Positions 35,963 to 44,152 are shown, counted from the first letter of the stretch. The stretch: 46,269 nucleotides of DNA from Labilithrix sp. (GCA_019637225.1 JAHBWC010000070.1:1-46269), one strand, 5' to 3'. Numbers and translations: made by a program. The notes: generated from the sequence alone by a model not told the origin.

Positions 35963-36919
35963 GTGAACACCGACTCCGCGCCGGCCCGCGCGCCGACCCC
36001 CAACGTACGCGACCCCGATCGCCGCCTCTCGCACCTCCGCGCGCTCGAGGCCGAGAGCATCCAGATCTTCCGCGAGGTCGTCGCCGAGCTCGAGCGCCCC
36101 GTGATGCTCTACTCGATCGGCAAGGACTCGTCGGTCCTCGTCCACCTCGCGCAGAAGGCGTTCGCGCCCGCGCCGCTCCCCTTCCCGCTGCTCCACATCG
36201 ACACGACGTGGAAGTTCCGCGCGATGATCGAGTTCCGCGACCGCTTCGCGAAGGACAACGCGCTCGACCTCCGCGTGCACACGAACCACGCCGCGCTCGC
36301 CGAGGGCGCGAGCCCGTTCGCGTGGGGGAGCAACAAGTACACGCAGGTCATGAAGACGCACGCCCTGCTCGAAGCGCTCCGCGCCGGCGGCTACGACGCG
36401 GCGTTCGGCGGCGCGCGGCGTGACGAAGAGCGATCGCGCGCGAAAGAGCGCGTGCTGTCGTTCCGCGATCGCCACGGGCAGTGGGACCCGAAGAACCAGC
36501 GCCCCGAGCTGTGGAACGTATTCAACGGCAAGATCCGGAAGGGCGAGAGCATCCGCGCGTTCCCGCTGTCGAACTGGACCGAGCTCGACATCTGGCAATA
36601 CATCTGGCTCGAAGAGATCCCCATCGTCCCGCTCTACTTCGCCGCGCCGCGGCCGGTCGTCGAGCGCGACGGCGCGCTCTTGATGGTCGACGACGAGCGC
36701 TTCCCGCTCGAGCGCGGCGAGACGCCGAGGACCGAGATGGTGCGCTTCCGCACGCTCGGTTGCTACCCGCTCACCGGCGCCACGCGCAGCACGGCGACCA
36801 CCCTGCCGGAGATCGTCCGGGAGATGATCGCGGCGACGAGCTCCGAGCGCCAGGGGCGCCTCATCGACCAGGACGAGGAGGCCTCGATGGAGGCGAAGAA
36901 GCGCGAGGGCTACTTCTGA
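35963..36919 (+). CDS. cysD: sulfate adenylyltransferase subunit 2 (CysD)
   Basis: A 318-residue PP-loop ATP sulfurylase subunit that makes adenylyl sulfate with CysN in sulfate assimilation. Motifs: the N-terminal LSHLRALEAESIQIFREV, PP-loop MLYSIGKDSSVLVHL (SIGKDSS at 51-57), HIDTTWKFRAM, FGGARRDEERSRAKERV and the C-terminal LGCYPLTGAT and KKREGYF. GTG 35963 is preferred: TACTTT ends seven bases before it and the residues from here match the family; an in-frame ATG at 35891 would add 24 atypical residues. Neither has a Shine-Dalgarno sequence. Its stop overlaps the cysN start by one base. Confidence 0.95.
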   Translation: MNTDSAPARAPTPNVRDPDRRLSHLRALEAESIQIFREVVAELERPVMLYSIGKDSSVLVHLAQKAFAPAPLPFPLLHIDTTWKFRAMIEFRDRFAKDNALDLRVHTNHAALAEGASPFAWGSNKYTQVMKTHALLEALRAGGYDAAFGGARRDEERSRAKERVLSFRDRHGQWDPKNQRPELWNVFNGKIRKGESIRAFPLSNWTELDIWQYIWLEEIPIVPLYFAAPRPVVERDGALLMVDDERFPLERGETPRTEMVRFRTLGCYPLTGATRSTATTLPEIVREMIAATSSERQGRLIDQDEEASMEAKKREGYF

Positions 36920-38649
36920 TGGCCGCCAAGAGCTTCCCCAGCTCCGGCGCGGACGCCCGGACACCCGCCGAGGTCGAGTGGCTCCGCGCGCAGGAGAAGA
37001 AGGAGCTCCTGCGCTTCGTCGCCATCGGCTCGGTGGACGACGGCAAGTCGACGCTCATCGGGCGCCTCCTCCACGACGCCCACGGCCTCTACCAGGACCA
37101 GCTCGACGCCGTCCGCCGCGCGTCGGCCAAGGGCGGCTCGACGCGGGGCGCGGGGTCCACCTCCGAGATCGACTTCTCGCTCTTCACCGACGGCCTGCTC
37201 GCCGAGCGCGAGCAGGGCATCACGATCGACGTCGCGTACCGCTACTTCTCGACCGACCGCCGCAAGTTCATCATCGCCGACACGCCCGGTCATGTGCAGT
37301 ACACACGCAACATGGCGACGGGCGCGTCCACCGCGGACGTCGCCATCGTCCTCGTCGACGCCCGGCTCGGCGTGATCGCGCAGACGCGGCGGCACGCGCA
37401 CATCGCCGCGCTGCTCGGCATTCCGCACGTGATCGCGTGCGTGAACAAGATGGACCTCGTCGACTTCGACCGCGCCCGCTTCGACGCGATCGTCGGCGAC
37501 CTCCGCGCGCTCGCGTCGAGGCTCGGTCTCGAGGCGCTCCATCCGCTGCCCGTCAGCGCGCTCGCCGGCGACAACGTGGTCGCGCCGAGCGCGCGGACCC
37601 CGTGGTGGAGCGGCAAGACGCTCCTCGAGCTCCTCGAGACGCTCCCGGTCGCTCACCGCGATCGCGCCGCGCCGTTCCGCCTCCCCGTCCAGCTCGTCCT
37701 GCGTCCGGGGCTCGACTACCGCGGGTTCGCCGGGCAGATCGCCGCCGGCACGATCGCGCGCGGCGACGAGATCGTCGCGCTCCCGTCGGGGAAGCGCACG
37801 CGCGTGGCCGGCGTCGACGTCGGCGGGCGCGAGGTCGACTCCGCGTCCGCTCCCGCGAGCGTCGCGCTTCGCCTGGCCGACGAGATCGACGTGAGCCGCG
37901 GCGACATGCTCGCCCACGTGGACGACGCGCCGCGCGCCGCGTCCGAGCTCGAGGCCGACCTCGTGTGGATGAGCGAACGCGCGCTCGACGGCGACAGGAC
38001 GTACCTCCTCAAGCACACCACCCGCACCGTGCGCGCCTCGCTGGAGGTGATCCACGGGACGGACCCGGAGACGCTCGCCCCGGCCCGCGCCGGCACGCTC
38101 TCGCTGAACGACATCGGCCGCGTCCGCGTGTCTTGCCGCGCGCCGCTCTTCTTCGACCCGTACCGGACGAACCGCGCGACCGGGGCGTTCATCCTGATCG
38201 ACTCGGTGACGAACGACACGGTCGCCGCCGGAATGATCGCCGACGCCGCCAGGGCGCGCCCCGCGGAGGCCCCGGAGCCGGGAGCGCCGACGACCGGCGC
38301 GCGCACGCAGGTCGGCGCCGCCGAGCGCCGCGAGCGCCTCGGTCAGACGGGCGTGCTCGCGGGCGTGCTCGCGCCGTCGCTCGAGGTCGCGCGCGATCTC
38401 GCCTTCGCGATCGAGCGCGAGCTGTTCGATCGCGGCCGTGTGGCGACGGTCATCGAGGGCGCCTCACCCGAAGCGGCCGGCGCGGCGTGCGCGCGGGCCG
38501 GCGTGATCGCGCTCGTGCCCACCGCCGGCGCCGCGCCGGCCCTGACCGTCGACGGCGCGGTCGTCGCGTCGGGCGACGGAGGCGTCGAGGCGGTCGAGGC
38601 GACCGCCCGGCGATGGGCGACGCTGCTCACCGACCGCGCCCTCCGCTAG
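36919..38649 (+). CDS. cysN: sulfate adenylyltransferase subunit 1 (CysN) with degenerate APS-kinase-like tail
   Basis: A 576-residue GTPase subunit of ATP sulfurylase, TGATG-coupled to cysD. GTPase motifs: GSVDDGKST (37-45), DTPGH (121-125), NKMD (176-179), then beta-barrel domains II and III to about residue 445. E. coli CysN ends near 475; here about 110 more residues follow a Pro/Ala linker. That tail (about 466-576) aligns in pattern with APS kinase CysC as found in NodQ/CysNC fusions: RRERLGQTGVLAGVLAP, AIERELFDRGRVATVIEG and ARAGVIALV. However, the P-loop (GLSGAGKST in CysC) is replaced by VLAPSLEVA and no catalytic residues remain, so the tail cannot be a working APS kinase. Confidence 0.93.
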   Translation: MAAKSFPSSGADARTPAEVEWLRAQEKKELLRFVAIGSVDDGKSTLIGRLLHDAHGLYQDQLDAVRRASAKGGSTRGAGSTSEIDFSLFTDGLLAEREQGITIDVAYRYFSTDRRKFIIADTPGHVQYTRNMATGASTADVAIVLVDARLGVIAQTRRHAHIAALLGIPHVIACVNKMDLVDFDRARFDAIVGDLRALASRLGLEALHPLPVSALAGDNVVAPSARTPWWSGKTLLELLETLPVAHRDRAAPFRLPVQLVLRPGLDYRGFAGQIAAGTIARGDEIVALPSGKRTRVAGVDVGGREVDSASAPASVALRLADEIDVSRGDMLAHVDDAPRAASELEADLVWMSERALDGDRTYLLKHTTRTVRASLEVIHGTDPETLAPARAGTLSLNDIGRVRVSCRAPLFFDPYRTNRATGAFILIDSVTNDTVAAGMIADAARARPAEAPEPGAPTTGARTQVGAAERRERLGQTGVLAGVLAPSLEVARDLAFAIERELFDRGRVATVIEGASPEAAGAACARAGVIALVPTAGAAPALTVDGAVVASGDGGVEAVEATARRWATLLTDRALR

Positions 38650-38720
38650 ACGAGCGAGTGGGCGAGTCGCGCGTCGACCCTCTTTACGAGCGGCCGAATG
38701 GACGGGACACTTCGCGATCC

Positions 38721-39629
38721 ATGTCGATCGATAAGCCCCCCTCCTCGAGGATCGACAAGACGCGCGCGGTCGACGCGGAGCCGCGATCGGTGCGCCGCCA
38801 CGGCGTCTTCACGGTCGCGAGCGGCCTCGAAGCCGGTCGCGTCCTCGCGCTGCCGATCGACGTGGTGGCCACGTTCGGACGCGTCCCGGAGTGCACGTTC
38901 TCGTTCGACGACGAGAGCCTCTCACGGGAGCACGCCGTGGTGATCCGCGCCGCCGGCGAGTACATGCTCAAGGACACGTCGACCAACGGCAGCTTCGTCA
39001 ACGACGCGCGCCTGACGGCCCCGACGATCCTGCGCGACGGCGATCGCGTGCAGCTCGGCTCGAACACGCTCCTCCGCTTCGCCTACGTCGACGACCAAGA
39101 AGAGGCCGCGCTCCGGCGCGTCTACGAGGCGGCGATCCTCGACGGGCTCACCGGCGTCTTCAACCGGAAGCACCTCGAGGAGCGCATCGCCACGGAGCTG
39201 GCGTTCGCGCTTCGCCACGACGAGCCGCTGTCCGTCATCATCTTCGACGTCGATCACTTCAAGAAGGTCAACGACACCTACGGTCACCTCGCGGGCGACG
39301 CCGTGTTGAAGAGCGTCGCGGCGCTCCTGAAGCGCACGGTGCGTCCCGAAGACGTGCTCGCGCGCTACGGCGGCGAGGAGTTCGTGATCCTCGCGCGCGC
39401 CACCGCGGCGCCCGCCGCCGTCGCGCTTGCCGATCGGCTGCGCGCCGACGTCGCCGCGGACGCGATCACGTTCGAGGGCCGCGAGATCCGCGTCACCTCG
39501 AGCGCGGGCGTCGCCTCGCTCGCGTGTTGCGGCGAGGCCCGCGATCGCTCGACGCTGCTCGGGACCGCCGACCGTCGCCTCTACGCGGCGAAGCAGGGCG
39601 GACGCAATCGCGTCGTCGGCCCCGGCTGA
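38721..39629 (+). CDS. FHA-GGDEF protein (diguanylate cyclase)
   Basis: A 302-residue cytosolic signalling protein. FHA domain (about 30-120) with phospho-Thr-binding residues in place: FGRVPEC (Arg54), SLSREHAVV (Ser68, His71) and STNGSFVND (Asn89). A short helix leads to a GGDEF domain (about 135-300) with DGLTGVFNRKH, FDVDHFKKVNDTYGH and the active-site GGEEF (217-221). The inhibitory RxxD site (RPED, 208-211) is five residues before it, so the enzyme should make c-di-GMP with product inhibition. The FHA domain suggests control by a Ser/Thr kinase, of which this window has three. ATG 38721 begins MSIDKPPSSR; the open frame upstream is a shadow of cysN. Confidence 0.94.
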   Translation: MSIDKPPSSRIDKTRAVDAEPRSVRRHGVFTVASGLEAGRVLALPIDVVATFGRVPECTFSFDDESLSREHAVVIRAAGEYMLKDTSTNGSFVNDARLTAPTILRDGDRVQLGSNTLLRFAYVDDQEEAALRRVYEAAILDGLTGVFNRKHLEERIATELAFALRHDEPLSVIIFDVDHFKKVNDTYGHLAGDAVLKSVAALLKRTVRPEDVLARYGGEEFVILARATAAPAAVALADRLRADVAADAITFEGREIRVTSSAGVASLACCGEARDRSTLLGTADRRLYAAKQGGRNRVVGPG

Positions 39630-39687
39630 CCTCTCCTCCGCCGACCACGCCGGAAGACACCTCCTCCCAGCCGCGCCCGAGCGAGGC

Positions 39688-39693
39688 TATAGA
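39688..39693 (+). promoter_or_regulatory. candidate -10 element ahead of GNAT gene
   Basis: TATAGA, eight bases before the ATG at 39702, overlapping a GAGGAGAG ribosome-binding stretch (39690s). It is one of the recurrent start-proximal TA-rich hexamers; here it competes with a normal Shine-Dalgarno, so a promoter function is less sure. Confidence 0.3.
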
Positions 39694-39701
39694 GGAGAGC
39701 G

Positions 39702-40229
39702 ATGAGCGACGCCGTGATCCGCCCTGCTCGCGAGCAAGACGCCGAAGCCTTGGCCACGCTCGGGCGACAGGTCTTCGTCGAGACGTTCGTCGAAGGCTTC
39801 GGCATCCCCTACCCGCCCGAGGACCTCGACCCCTACCTCGACGCGAGCTTCGGCATCGCGACGACGCGAGCGCGGCTGATCGATCCCGCCCAGGCGTGGT
39901 GGACGGCCGAGCGCGACGGCGAGCTGCTCGGGTTCGCCAACACGGGTCCGATGTCGCTACCCCATCCGGAGGGCCGTCCGAGCCACGCCGAGCTGCGACG
40001 ACTCTACGTCGCGCGGAGCGCGCAGGGGCTCGGGCTCGGCACGCGCCTCCTGACGAAGGCGCTCGCGTGGATGGAGACCCACACGGACGGACCGCTCTGG
40101 ATCGGCGTCTGGAGCGGCAACCTGAAGGCGCAGCGGCTCTACGCCGCGTACGGCTTCGCGAAGGCCGGGCACTACAAGTATCCGGTCGGCAGCTGGTACG
40201 ACGACGAGTTCATCCTGCGTCGCGGGTAG
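39702..40229 (+). CDS. GNAT family N-acetyltransferase
   Basis: A 175-residue acyl-CoA N-acyltransferase. N-terminal IRPAREQDAEALATLGRQ, central strand ELRRLYVARSAQGLGLGTRLL with the acetyl-CoA pyrophosphate loop QGLGLG (about 108-113), and C-terminal NLKAQRLYAAYGFAKAGHY, all typical of the fold. The segment FVETFVEGFGIPYPPEDLDPYL matches the GNAT group with a long alpha1-alpha2 region. Substrate unknown. ATG 39702 is preceded by GGAGAG. Followed by a hairpin. Confidence 0.9.
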   Translation: MSDAVIRPAREQDAEALATLGRQVFVETFVEGFGIPYPPEDLDPYLDASFGIATTRARLIDPAQAWWTAERDGELLGFANTGPMSLPHPEGRPSHAELRRLYVARSAQGLGLGTRLLTKALAWMETHTDGPLWIGVWSGNLKAQRLYAAYGFAKAGHYKYPVGSWYDDEFILRRG

Positions 40230-40247
40230 CCCGTCCCCGTCCTTTCG

Positions 40248-40265
40248 CGATCGCGCTCGCGATCG
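40248..40265 (+). terminator. hairpin after the GNAT gene
   Basis: CGATCGCG (40248-40255), CT, CGCGATCG (40258-40265): a perfect eight-base stem 18 bases after the stop codon. No T-tract follows. The rest of the 168-base gap has a small direct repeat (GCAGGCGCCGC, twice near 40274-40308). Confidence 0.4.
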
Positions 40266-40397
40266 GCCTCCTCCGTCGCCCGCAGGCGCCGCCTCGACGG
40301 CAGGCGCCGCGCCGATGCCGACATCCACTCCGATGCGCGAAAGATCCACGCCGCGCGGGCGAGCGCCCGTGGAACGCGGGTTGCTGAAGCCCTCCCC

Positions 40398-41645
40398 GTG
40401 ATCTCCTCGGCATTCCAGCAGGTGCGGATCGGATCGACGAAGCGGTACGCGGCGGCGCTTCTGACCGGTCTCTCGGCGATGATCATGGGCTGCTCGGCTG
40501 GAGCCGACGCGCACCAGGTAACGGAGAACGTGGACCAGGCGATCCAGCCCATCATCCGAGGCGTCAGCTCTGGCGCGGAGCATGACTCGGTCGTGGTCCT
40601 CACGACCTTCCGCGAGGGCCTCCGCCGTAGCCTGTGCACCGCGACGCTGGTCGCGCCCAACCTGATCATCACCGCGCGTCACTGTGTCTCGGATACGGAC
40701 TCGTCCACGGCGTGCACGAAGGAAGGGACGCCGATCAGCGGCGGCGGCGTGAAGGCCGACCGCAACGCCCACGATCTCGTCGTCTTCCTCGGCAAGAGCG
40801 GCGTCGTCCCGAACACCGAGGTCGAGAGCAACGGCAGCGCCCGCGGCGCCAAGGTGATCGTCGACGCCGCGACCAACGTCTGCAATCGCGACGTCGCCTT
40901 GGTCGTGCTCGACAGCTCGCTCGCCGCGCCCGTCTCCCCGATCCGCCTCGGCCCCCCGGCGATGACCGAGACGGTCTCCGCGGTCGGCTGGGGCATCGAC
41001 GAGACCGGCTCGCTCCCGAGCTCGCGCGAGGTCCGCGCCGACATCGCCCTCATCGGCGTCGGGCCCGCGATGTATCCGGATCACGCGACCTACGGCTACG
41101 GCGATCGCGAGTTCATGGTCGGCGAATCGGCCTGCGCGGGCGACAGCGGGAGCCCCGCGTTCGCCAAGAGCGGCGCGGTCGTCGGGATCGCCGCGCGGGC
41201 GGGCAACGGCAAGCCGCGCGACCCGAACAACTACGCGAGCACGTGCATGGGCGAGACCGCTCATGCCGTCTACACGCACCTCGGCTCGCTGCAGGACCTC
41301 GTGACGCGCGCGTTCCAGGAGTCGGGCGAAGAGATGTGGCTCGAGGGTCAGCCGGACCCGCGCGCGGTGAAGCCCGAGCCCGTCACCGACGAGCCCGCGC
41401 CGAGCGCGCCGCCCGCGACGACGACGTCGGGAGAGCTCGCGACGACGCCGGCGACCGACGCGACGGCGCCAGCCGCGGCCGGGTGCAGCCTATCGTCGGG
41501 GGCCGAGGCCGGCTCCGTGGAGTACGCGGCCGGCCTCGTCGCGCTCCTCGCGTCGCTCGTCGGCCTCCGCCGTCGCTTCGGGCGCCGGGACGAGGCCGAT
41601 CTCGAGCACGACGGGCACCGCGCGCGGATGCCGTCGCTGCCCTGA
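40398..41645 (+). CDS. trypsin-like serine protease, exported, MYXO-CTERM-like tail
   Basis: A 415-residue secreted S1 protease. The signal ends in AMIMGC (Cys32), a plausible lipobox. The catalytic triad is complete: His95 in TARHC, Asp165 in NRDVALV, Ser250 in CAGDSGSPA. IIRGVSS at residue 52 resembles the activation site (IVGG) of S1 enzymes, hinting at zymogen processing. A Pro/Thr/Ala-rich linker follows the domain (about 345-385), then AAGCSLSSG, a hydrophobic stretch (YAAGLVALLASLVGL) and RRRFGRR, which is a MYXO-CTERM-like sorting tail, though more residues than usual follow the Arg cluster. GTG 40398 is the start. Substrate unknown; predatory or developmental protease roles are known in the phylum, but unproved here. 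Confidence 0.9.
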   Translation: MISSAFQQVRIGSTKRYAAALLTGLSAMIMGCSAGADAHQVTENVDQAIQPIIRGVSSGAEHDSVVVLTTFREGLRRSLCTATLVAPNLIITARHCVSDTDSSTACTKEGTPISGGGVKADRNAHDLVVFLGKSGVVPNTEVESNGSARGAKVIVDAATNVCNRDVALVVLDSSLAAPVSPIRLGPPAMTETVSAVGWGIDETGSLPSSREVRADIALIGVGPAMYPDHATYGYGDREFMVGESACAGDSGSPAFAKSGAVVGIAARAGNGKPRDPNNYASTCMGETAHAVYTHLGSLQDLVTRAFQESGEEMWLEGQPDPRAVKPEPVTDEPAPSAPPATTTSGELATTPATDATAPAAAGCSLSSGAEAGSVEYAAGLVALLASLVGLRRRFGRRDEADLEHDGHRARMPSLP

Positions 41646-41694
41646 CGGACGCGGTTGCAGAAACGGCGCGGCCCGCGCACGATATCGAGCGCGC

Positions 41695-43035
41695 ATGGGC
41701 GTCCGCTCGGCCCTCCTCGTCCTGTTCCGTCGGATCGCGCGCATCTATTTCCGCGAGATCGAGGTCGCGGGAGAGGTGCCCCACCCGCGCACCGGGGGCC
41801 GGCTCTTCGCGGCGAACCACGTCAACGGCCTCGTCGACCCCATCCTCGTGCTCACGCAGGCGCCCTGTCCGATCTCGCCCGTCGCGAAGAGCACACTCTG
41901 GAACATCCCCGGCCTCAAGTGGCTCCTCGAGGCGGCCGAGGCCGTGCCGATCGTCCGCAGGCGCGACGTCCCCGGCAAGAGCGAGAGCGACAACGAGGCG
42001 GTCTTCGTTCGCGTCGCGTCGCACCTCGTGACGGGCGGAAACATCCTCATCTTTCCCGAGGGGACGAGCCACAACGAGCCGCATCTCATCGCGCTCCGCT
42101 CGGGCGCCGGGCGCATGCTGAGCCGCGCGCGCGCCGAGGAGGGCGGCGACGAGCTCACGTTCCAGGCCGTGGCGCTCGAGTTCGACGCGCGCGACGTCTT
42201 CCGCTCGCGATCGCTCGTCCTCTTCGGGCCGGTGCGACGCGTGGCCGACATGCCGGGCGCGGACCTCGCCCAGGAGATCACCGACACCCTCCGCGAGGAC
42301 CTCTCGGAGCTGCTCGTCGAGGGCTCGACGTGGGAAGAGCGCGTCCTCGTCGTGCGGGTCGCCGAGATGTTCGCGAAGGACGCCGACGACGCGTCGCTCA
42401 CCCACCTGAACCAGATCGGCCGGCGCATCGAGGAGGCTCGGCGCGTCCTCGCGCGCTCGTCGCCCGACGATGTCCGCGCGATCGAAGAGCGCCTGCGCTC
42501 CTACGTGCGTCGCCTCGACGAGGCGGAGACGTCGGACGAGGTCGTCGCGCACGTCGCGCGACGGGCGGCGTCGGACGCGCCGCTCGAGGTCGAGCTCGAG
42601 CCCGATCGCATCGCCCGCGCGGCGGCGATGATCGCGACCCTGCCGCTCGCGCTGATCGCGGTCGTCCTCTACTGGCTGCCCTACCAGCTCCCGCGGTTCG
42701 TCACGCGCAAGCTCGACGGAGATCCCGACGTCGCCTCGACCTACAAGCTCGGCGTCGGGCTCGTCGTCTATCCGGTCTGGGCGGCGGCGACGATCGCGCT
42801 CGCCTTCGTCGAGCTCCCGTCGGTCGGCCTCGCGCTCGCCGCCGGCGCCGTCGTCCTCGCGTCGCCCTTCGCGGCGCTCGCGTGGCTCGACCGCTGGGAC
42901 CACCTCGCGGCGCGCGCGTCGAGCTTGCTGGCGCCGCCGCGGGAGCGCCGCGAGCGCCTCGTCGCGCTGGCCGCCGAGCGGACGGGCCTCATGCAGGACC
43001 TCGACGCCCTGCGCGAGCGGGCGGAGACCTCGTGA
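41695..43035 (+). CDS. 1-acyl-glycerol-3-phosphate/glycerol-3-phosphate acyltransferase (PlsC-like, SCT1-type motif)
   Basis: A 446-residue membrane acyltransferase. The catalytic motif is NHVNGLVDP (His42, Asp48), an HX5D spacing as in the eukaryotic SCT1/GPT2-type enzymes (HPNQFVDP) rather than bacterial HX4D. FPEGTSHNEPHL (120-131) is the glycerol-phosphate-binding motif. A helical region (about 205-300) and a C-terminal pair of hydrophobic segments (about 315-340 and 365-400) follow. ATG 41695 with TATCGA six bases upstream. The product is phospholipid-synthesis related; whether it uses glycerol-3-phosphate or its monoacyl form is not readable. Confidence 0.88.
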   Translation: MGVRSALLVLFRRIARIYFREIEVAGEVPHPRTGGRLFAANHVNGLVDPILVLTQAPCPISPVAKSTLWNIPGLKWLLEAAEAVPIVRRRDVPGKSESDNEAVFVRVASHLVTGGNILIFPEGTSHNEPHLIALRSGAGRMLSRARAEEGGDELTFQAVALEFDARDVFRSRSLVLFGPVRRVADMPGADLAQEITDTLREDLSELLVEGSTWEERVLVVRVAEMFAKDADDASLTHLNQIGRRIEEARRVLARSSPDDVRAIEERLRSYVRRLDEAETSDEVVAHVARRAASDAPLEVELEPDRIARAAAMIATLPLALIAVVLYWLPYQLPRFVTRKLDGDPDVASTYKLGVGLVVYPVWAAATIALAFVELPSVGLALAAGAVVLASPFAALAWLDRWDHLAARASSLLAPPRERRERLVALAAERTGLMQDLDALRERAETS

Positions 43036-43095
43036 TCCGGACGAGGAGCCGCGACCGAGCAGGGTGCGCTGGACGGCCCTCGTGATCCGGACGAG
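43028..43095. repeat. 18-bp direct repeat flanking the end of the acyltransferase gene
   Basis: CCTCGTGATCCGGACGAG occurs at 43028-43045, overlapping the TGA stop, and again at 43078-43095, 50 bases apart. The function is unknown; it looks like a short local duplication. Confidence 0.8.
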
Positions 43096-43122
43096 CCGGC
43101 CGAGCGTAGGTGGTAGCGTGCG

Positions 43123-44121
43123 ATGATGACGCTGACCCGAACCGTGTGCGTTCTCGGTCTGTCCTTCTCGTTGCTCGCGTGCCCGAAGAAGACCGACGGC
43201 GCGAGCGACGCTGCGGCCGACGCCGCGCCCGCGCCCGCGGCCGACGCCGGCGGCGCCGCGGGCGACGACGTCGAGTCCGTCTACCCGCTCGATCCGAACG
43301 CGCCGATCGAGCCGCTCGCGCAGAAGCTCTGCGCCGGCCTCAGCGAGATGCCCGAGAAGAAGCGCGCCGCGTGCTGCTCGACGACTCCGGGGATCGTCGT
43401 CGCGCCCGAGTGCACGCGCGTCCTCAGCGCCGCCCTCCGCCACAAGGCCGTCGAGCTCTCCGAGGCGAGCGTCGACCGCTGCGTCGCCGCGTTCGACAAG
43501 ACGCTCGAGGGCTGCGACTGGGTCGGACCCTTCCCGCCCGGCCCTCCGCCCGAGTGCCAGGGCCTGCTCAAGGGCCTGCTCGCCGAGGGCGCGAAGTGCC
43601 GCTCGTCGCTCGAGTGCGCCGGCTCGCTCCGCTGCCGCGGCGTCGGTCCGACGACCGCGGGCAAGTGCTCCCCCGCGCGCGCGGTCGGCGAGCTCTGCGG
43701 CGGGACGACCGACACGCTCGCGACCTACGTTCGTCAGAACGACCTCGACACCCAGCACCCCGAGTGCGTGACCGGTCACTGCATCAAGCACCGCTGCGCG
43801 ATGCCCGTCCTCGCCGACGGAGCCTGCCAGGTCACGCTCGACTGCGCGGCTGGGCTACAGTGCCTGCCGGTCGCCGTCGGCGCCAAGAAGAAGAGCGCGG
43901 CGATCGAGCGGAAGTGCCTCGCCCGCCCGATCCCGACGAAGCCGGGCGAGGCCTGTCCCGGCGGCATCTGCGGCGAGGGCCTCCAGTGCATCATGAACAA
44001 GTGCGCCTCCCGCAAGGCCGGCGGCGAGGAGTGCGCGAACGACTTCGAGTGCCGCGGCGGCTGCGTCCGGACCGGAACCGATCCAAAGGGACGATGCGGC
44101 CCGCGCTGCGACATTCGCTAG
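43123..44121 (+). CDS. cysteine-rich lipoprotein, unknown family
   Basis: A 332-residue surface protein. The signal ends in SLLAC (Cys20), a good lipobox. An Ala/Asp-rich linker (about 25-50) is followed by 28 more cysteines spread over the mature protein, mostly in C-x(4-12)-C spacing such as CRSSLECAGSLRCRG and CNDFEC-like repeats near the end (EECANDFECRGGC). The arrangement resembles the small disulfide-rich repeat modules abundant in Polyangiales lipoproteins. All cysteines would form disulfides outside the cytoplasm. Start: ATG 43123, or the adjacent ATG 43126 if leaderless (TAGCGT ends at 43119). Confidence 0.85.
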   Translation: MMTLTRTVCVLGLSFSLLACPKKTDGASDAAADAAPAPAADAGGAAGDDVESVYPLDPNAPIEPLAQKLCAGLSEMPEKKRAACCSTTPGIVVAPECTRVLSAALRHKAVELSEASVDRCVAAFDKTLEGCDWVGPFPPGPPPECQGLLKGLLAEGAKCRSSLECAGSLRCRGVGPTTAGKCSPARAVGELCGGTTDTLATYVRQNDLDTQHPECVTGHCIKHRCAMPVLADGACQVTLDCAAGLQCLPVAVGAKKKSAAIERKCLARPIPTKPGEACPGGICGEGLQCIMNKCASRKAGGEECANDFECRGGCVRTGTDPKGRCGPRCDIR

Positions 44122-44152
44122 ATGACCGAGCATGATGCTCGGCCCATCTAGC
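44117..44152 (+). terminator. long hairpin overlapping the stop of the cysteine-rich lipoprotein gene
   Basis: GCTAGATG (44117-44124) and CCGAGCAT (44126-44133) pair with ATGCTCGG (44135-44142) and CATCTAGC (44145-44152), a 16-bp stem with a small bulge and a one-base loop, followed by TTCTTGTC. It includes the TAG stop. A rho-independent-like terminator is plausible. Confidence 0.55.

Noticed and set aside
40246..40265. GCGATCGC-type palindromes resembling HIP1
   Set aside because: HIP1 is a cyanobacterial repeat; here the octamer is expected by base composition, and only its pairing as a stem after a stop codon is noted.
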